A program made the translations under genes and the position numbers. 36,914 bases of DNA from Helicobacter salomonis (GTDB taxonomy: Bacteria > Campylobacterota > Campylobacteria > Campylobacterales > Helicobacteraceae). Under the pieces are notes generated by a model. It saw nothing but the letters and a program-made list of their open reading frames with translations. It did not search any database and was not told where the DNA came from. Below, in pieces: positions 34,596 through 36,914 of the stretch. The DNA lies in NCBI RefSeq assembly GCF_017979425.1, contig NZ_JAERIS010000013.1, forward strand, positions 1 to 36,914, given 5' to 3'. The stretch's first letter is position 1; every line of letters starts with the position of its first letter.

Positions 34596-35321
34596 ATGTA
34601 CAAAAAGATTGTGTTGTGTTCGCTTTTAGGAATCTCTGCAGTCGCACAGGCAGCCAACAAGGAGACACGCCATGTTGAGGGTGTTTATACCTATGATTTG
34701 CACGAGGATGCGCAGCCAAAAAACCACTATACTTTAGCCCTAGCACCTCTTGCGCTCAACTTCAGTGAAAATGTGCCCAGTGTTTTGCGAGATAAATTCA
34801 AGACATCTCTACAAAAGCAGCTCACTGAGATGTTAGAAAAACGGGGTTTCTCGGTTATCAGGGCATCTTTAAGTGACCTGAATGCAACACAGAAGGCGGA
34901 TGTTTTTGCAGTGGTCAATGTGGGTGCGTTTGTGAATATTTTGGAAGATACAGACATGAAGCTCTCTGGCAATAACCAGGGTATCGAAGAGGATGTCACA
35001 GATCTATCAGCAGGCTTCTTGCGCCTTAAGCTCATTGAACCTAAAAGCGGTAGTGCTTTTCACATGGCCAGTATAGAGTTGCCCGATTTCAAGGTTAAAG
35101 CCCATGTGCGTGTGAGTCGACAGCGCACCAGTTCGGGTGGCTTTATGCCCATAAGTCAAACCACAGTTATACGGGGTGAGAAGTTTGAGGAAAATGTGAA
35201 TCGAGTCCTATCCAAGGTCTACGCCAAAAGCATGCAAAAACTCTCCCAAGACCTGATCCCCCAGAATTTTAAACCTTACGAGCATTTGGTTGAGAATTTT
35301 AAACGCGCTCAAGCGCACTAA
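34596..35321 (+). CDS. HpaA-family (neuraminyllactose-binding haemagglutinin) exported protein
   Basis: 241 residues. Sec signal peptide MYKKIVLCSLLGISAVAQAA with an AxA-like cleavage site, and no lipobox Cys, unlike H. pylori HpaA, which is a lipoprotein. The HpaA layout is visible: TLALAPLALNFSENV, LRDKFKTSLQKQLTEMLEKRGFSVI, ADVFAVVNVGAFVNIL, AGFLRLKLIEPKSG, then SSGGFMP and the C-terminal helix NRVLSKVYAKSMQKLSQ. HpaA is needed for H. pylori colonisation; the sialic-acid-binding claim for the family is disputed. This is probably a soluble periplasmic or surface paralogue. AAAAAAAGG serves as ribosome site. The gene lies downstream of glnA with a weak promoter only. Confidence 0.85.
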   Translation: MYKKIVLCSLLGISAVAQAANKETRHVEGVYTYDLHEDAQPKNHYTLALAPLALNFSENVPSVLRDKFKTSLQKQLTEMLEKRGFSVIRASLSDLNATQKADVFAVVNVGAFVNILEDTDMKLSGNNQGIEEDVTDLSAGFLRLKLIEPKSGSAFHMASIELPDFKVKAHVRVSRQRTSSGGFMPISQTTVIRGEKFEENVNRVLSKVYAKSMQKLSQDLIPQNFKPYEHLVENFKRAQAH

Positions 35322-35611
35322 AATATTCCCTAATCATTCTTGGCAGAAATCCCACTTTTTACCTCTTAGTTGGGGCATCAGCCCCTAGAGTAAAAACCAT
35401 AAGACTTCTTGGAAGGTAGGTTTTGAGATACCACGATCCCATGGGGAGCGATCCCCTAGCTTCTAGTTATGGGGAGCGTGTCAAAGATTGGTGTTCCCAA
35501 TTTTGGAGGCTCTCAGATAATATGGAAAGTTGATCGCATAAATCTATAGTCCCTTGCGGTTCAAAGTGCACCTAAAAAAACCTCAAATCATCTACAAGCT
35601 CAATTAGATAG
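35322..35611. other. 290-base intergenic region between convergent genes
   Basis: No ORF or RNA gene that I can support. It holds repeat copy A and an additional small GGGGA/TCCCC hairpin. A small RNA is possible. Confidence 0.6.
35368..35440 (+). repeat. Dispersed intergenic hairpin element, copy A
   Basis: Positions 35368-35400 match copy B at 29 of 33 positions and include the perfect hairpin GGGGC-ATCA-GCCCC. Positions 35422-35439 (TTTTGAGATACCACGATC) match copies C and D at 15 of 18. A second hairpin GGGGA-GCGA-TCCCC follows at 35443-35456. Confidence 0.6.
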
Positions 35612-36616
35612 TTAGTAAAACATGCGGGTATAGGGTTCAGGGATTTTAATTTCTTGCCCTAATGTATGGGCTGCATTCAGACACCAAAAGGGATTTTGCA
35701 ATAAGGCACGACCTAGAAAGATTGCATCCACACACCCATTAGAGATGATTTTTTGCGCCATGTGTGGGCTATCGATCATGCCTCCCCCTATTGTAGGCTT
35801 ATTAAGCGCTTCTTTCAAAAACATTGCATGGGGGATTTGGTAACCCGGATAGGGCTTAATTTGCTGTCCTTTCACCACACCTCCGCTACTCACATCCAAG
35901 GCATCATATAAGAGATTAAGCGGCTCAAGCAGAGTTACCATTTTCTCAGGAGTATTACCCTGTGGATGGTGGTCTGTAGCCGAAATACGCAACAACAGGG
36001 GCAAATCTGTAGCTGTCTTAATAGCCTCTAAGATTTCTTGCAATAACAAGGCCCGTTGTTTGCCATAAATATCGTCCCTTTGGTTACTCAAAGGGGATAA
36101 AAAACTGCTAAGTAGATACCCATGTGCGGCATGGATCTCAAGCGCGTCAAAGCCTGCTTGTTTAGCCCTCATGGCAGCCTGTTTAAAGTCCAAAATCACG
36201 CGTGCAATGTCTGCTTGATCCATTTCCTCAGGTGTGGGACCTTCTGTGCTAAAGGGCAGACTTGAGGGGGCTAAAAGGGGGGTATTTGGCATGCCCTTGC
36301 GTCCGGCATGGCCAATTTGCAAGGCCACTTTAGAGTCGTATTTATGGCATTCTGCAACAATTTTGGCCAAACCCTCCACATGCCCCTCTTTGTAGATGCC
36401 TAAATCTCGTGTATCGATTCTAGCCTCTGCACTCACAGCTGCTACTTCCAAAATAATCAGTCCGACTTGCCCAATCGCTCGGGCTGTGTAGTGATGTGTG
36501 TGCCATGTGTTTGTGTAACCATTTTCTGCGCTGTATTGATCCATCGGCGCCATCACTACCCGGTTTTTTAATTCTAAACCTTTAATATTCCATGGACTGA
36601 ATAATGTATTTTTCAT
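35612..36616 (-). CDS. Old Yellow Enzyme, YqjM-type NAD(P)H:flavin oxidoreductase
   Basis: 334 residues from the ATG at 36616, which has AAGGAA seven bases upstream; a TTG six codons earlier has no ribosome site. FMN-dependent ene-reductase with a TIM barrel. Opening LFSPWNIKGLELKNRVVMAP, then LQIGHAGRK, the substrate-binding HAAHGYLL with two His near 164-167, SSFLSPLSNQRDD, and late IFLGRALLQNPFW match B. subtilis YqjM. YqjM has Cys26 and Tyr28 near the flavin; here Tyr28 is kept but position 26 is Asp (APMDQYS). The natural substrate is unknown. No H. pylori orthologue comes to mind, so it may be acquired or lost in H. pylori. Confidence 0.93.
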   Translation of the reverse strand: MKNTLFSPWNIKGLELKNRVVMAPMDQYSAENGYTNTWHTHHYTARAIGQVGLIILEVAAVSAEARIDTRDLGIYKEGHVEGLAKIVAECHKYDSKVALQIGHAGRKGMPNTPLLAPSSLPFSTEGPTPEEMDQADIARVILDFKQAAMRAKQAGFDALEIHAAHGYLLSSFLSPLSNQRDDIYGKQRALLLQEILEAIKTATDLPLLLRISATDHHPQGNTPEKMVTLLEPLNLLYDALDVSSGGVVKGQQIKPYPGYQIPHAMFLKEALNKPTIGGGMIDSPHMAQKIISNGCVDAIFLGRALLQNPFWCLNAAHTLGQEIKIPEPYTRMFY

Positions 36617-36634
36617 GGGTTTTCCTTGTTCCAA

Positions 36635-36914
36635 AAATGGACGCGAACGCCCACATCAATTCTTGTTAACACACCCCTTTAAAGATTGTGTCATCTCAAA
36701 ATCCATCTGCTAAAAGGCCTACGCCAAGAGTCGATGCTCCAACTCTTACGCATAGCGCCTTTTATGTTTATAACACAAATTTGCCACATGCAGCTAACTA
36801 TCTCCATAACTTTAAACTTGCGGGCTTTAGAGCATAGGAGCTAGGAACAAAAGCATCGCTTTTGATGAAAGCTAGTTTTAACCACTTGAGTTTTTCTCTC
36901 CAACAAGCCAGCAC
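36635..36914. other. 280-base region to the window end
   Basis: No supported gene. Besides repeat C it holds a hairpin AAAAGC-ATC-GCTTTT at 36849-36863, which may be a terminator for a gene beyond the window. Confidence 0.5.
36684..36765 (-). repeat. Dispersed intergenic hairpin element, copy C, with long stem
   Basis: The minus strand has GTTGGAGCATCGACTC, similar to the hairpin core of copy A, and 42 bases on from it TTTTGAGATGACACAATC (52 bases on in A). The region 36712-36762 forms an imperfect stem: AAAAGGC with GCCTTTT at the base and AAGAGT with ACTCTT near the loop. It lies upstream of the Old Yellow Enzyme gene. Confidence 0.5.

Overview
The window reads as chromosome of a gastric, non-pylori Helicobacter (Campylobacterota). 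Most genes are recognisable orthologues of Helicobacter pylori genes in H. pylori-like blocks: an F1-ATPase operon joined to Tol-Pal, hom-yraN-trxA-trxB, bioB-yihY, fliW-murG, comB2-comB3, cstA, glnA and an HpaA-family gene. Several genes that I do not associate with H. pylori are mixed in: a selenocysteine tRNA, a Thermoanaerobacter-type alcohol dehydrogenase, an NDH-2-like oxidoreductase and an Old Yellow Enzyme. Base composition by eye is higher in G+C than H. pylori, which would suit the H. felis/H. bizzozeronii/H. heilmannii group. The genus is well supported; the species is a guess.

Region by region. 1-4346 is an accessory three-gene operon on the plus strand: an unknown protein cut by the window edge, a Ycf46-like AAA+ ATPase, and a 500-residue protein with a nuclease-like D...QSK motif and a glycine-zipper, membrane-active C-terminus. 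4441-6091 holds tRNA-Ser(GCU), fliW behind a near-consensus sigma-54 promoter, and murG. 6082-7686 (minus) holds comB3, comB2 and an LPP20-domain exported protein. 7907-9709 is tRNA-Sec, bioB and a YihY-family membrane protein. 9769-11993 is an alcohol dehydrogenase coupled to an NDH-2-like gene, followed at 12110 by a 40-residue Asn/Ser-only peptide gene with its own promoter and terminator.

12338-29050 is a nearly unbroken 17-kb minus-strand block. Read in transcription order it is fmt, birA, atpF', atpF, atpH, atpA, atpG, atpD, atpC, tolQ, tolR, tolA, tolB, pal, cpoB, slyD, hom, yraN, trxA, trxB, dapB, ung. Many junctions overlap by 1-4 bases. parA and parB, which lie between birA and atpF' in both H. 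pylori and Campylobacter jejuni, are missing from this junction. 29246-35321 (plus) carries a COG3014-type lipoprotein, cstA, glnA, a small very basic ORF and an HpaA-family protein. 35612-36616 (minus) is an Old Yellow Enzyme.

How the parts work together. The ATP synthase F1 and stator genes sit beside the proton-motive-force-driven Tol-Pal genes. Alcohol oxidation probably feeds NADH to the coupled NDH-2-like enzyme. GlnA assimilates ammonia and CstA probably takes up peptides or pyruvate. The best candidates for undescribed biology are the AAA+/nuclease-like/membrane module at the left end, the Asn/Ser peptide locus at 12 kb, and the cationic mini-ORF overlapping the end of glnA. Related hairpin-bearing repeats are scattered through the intergenic regions.
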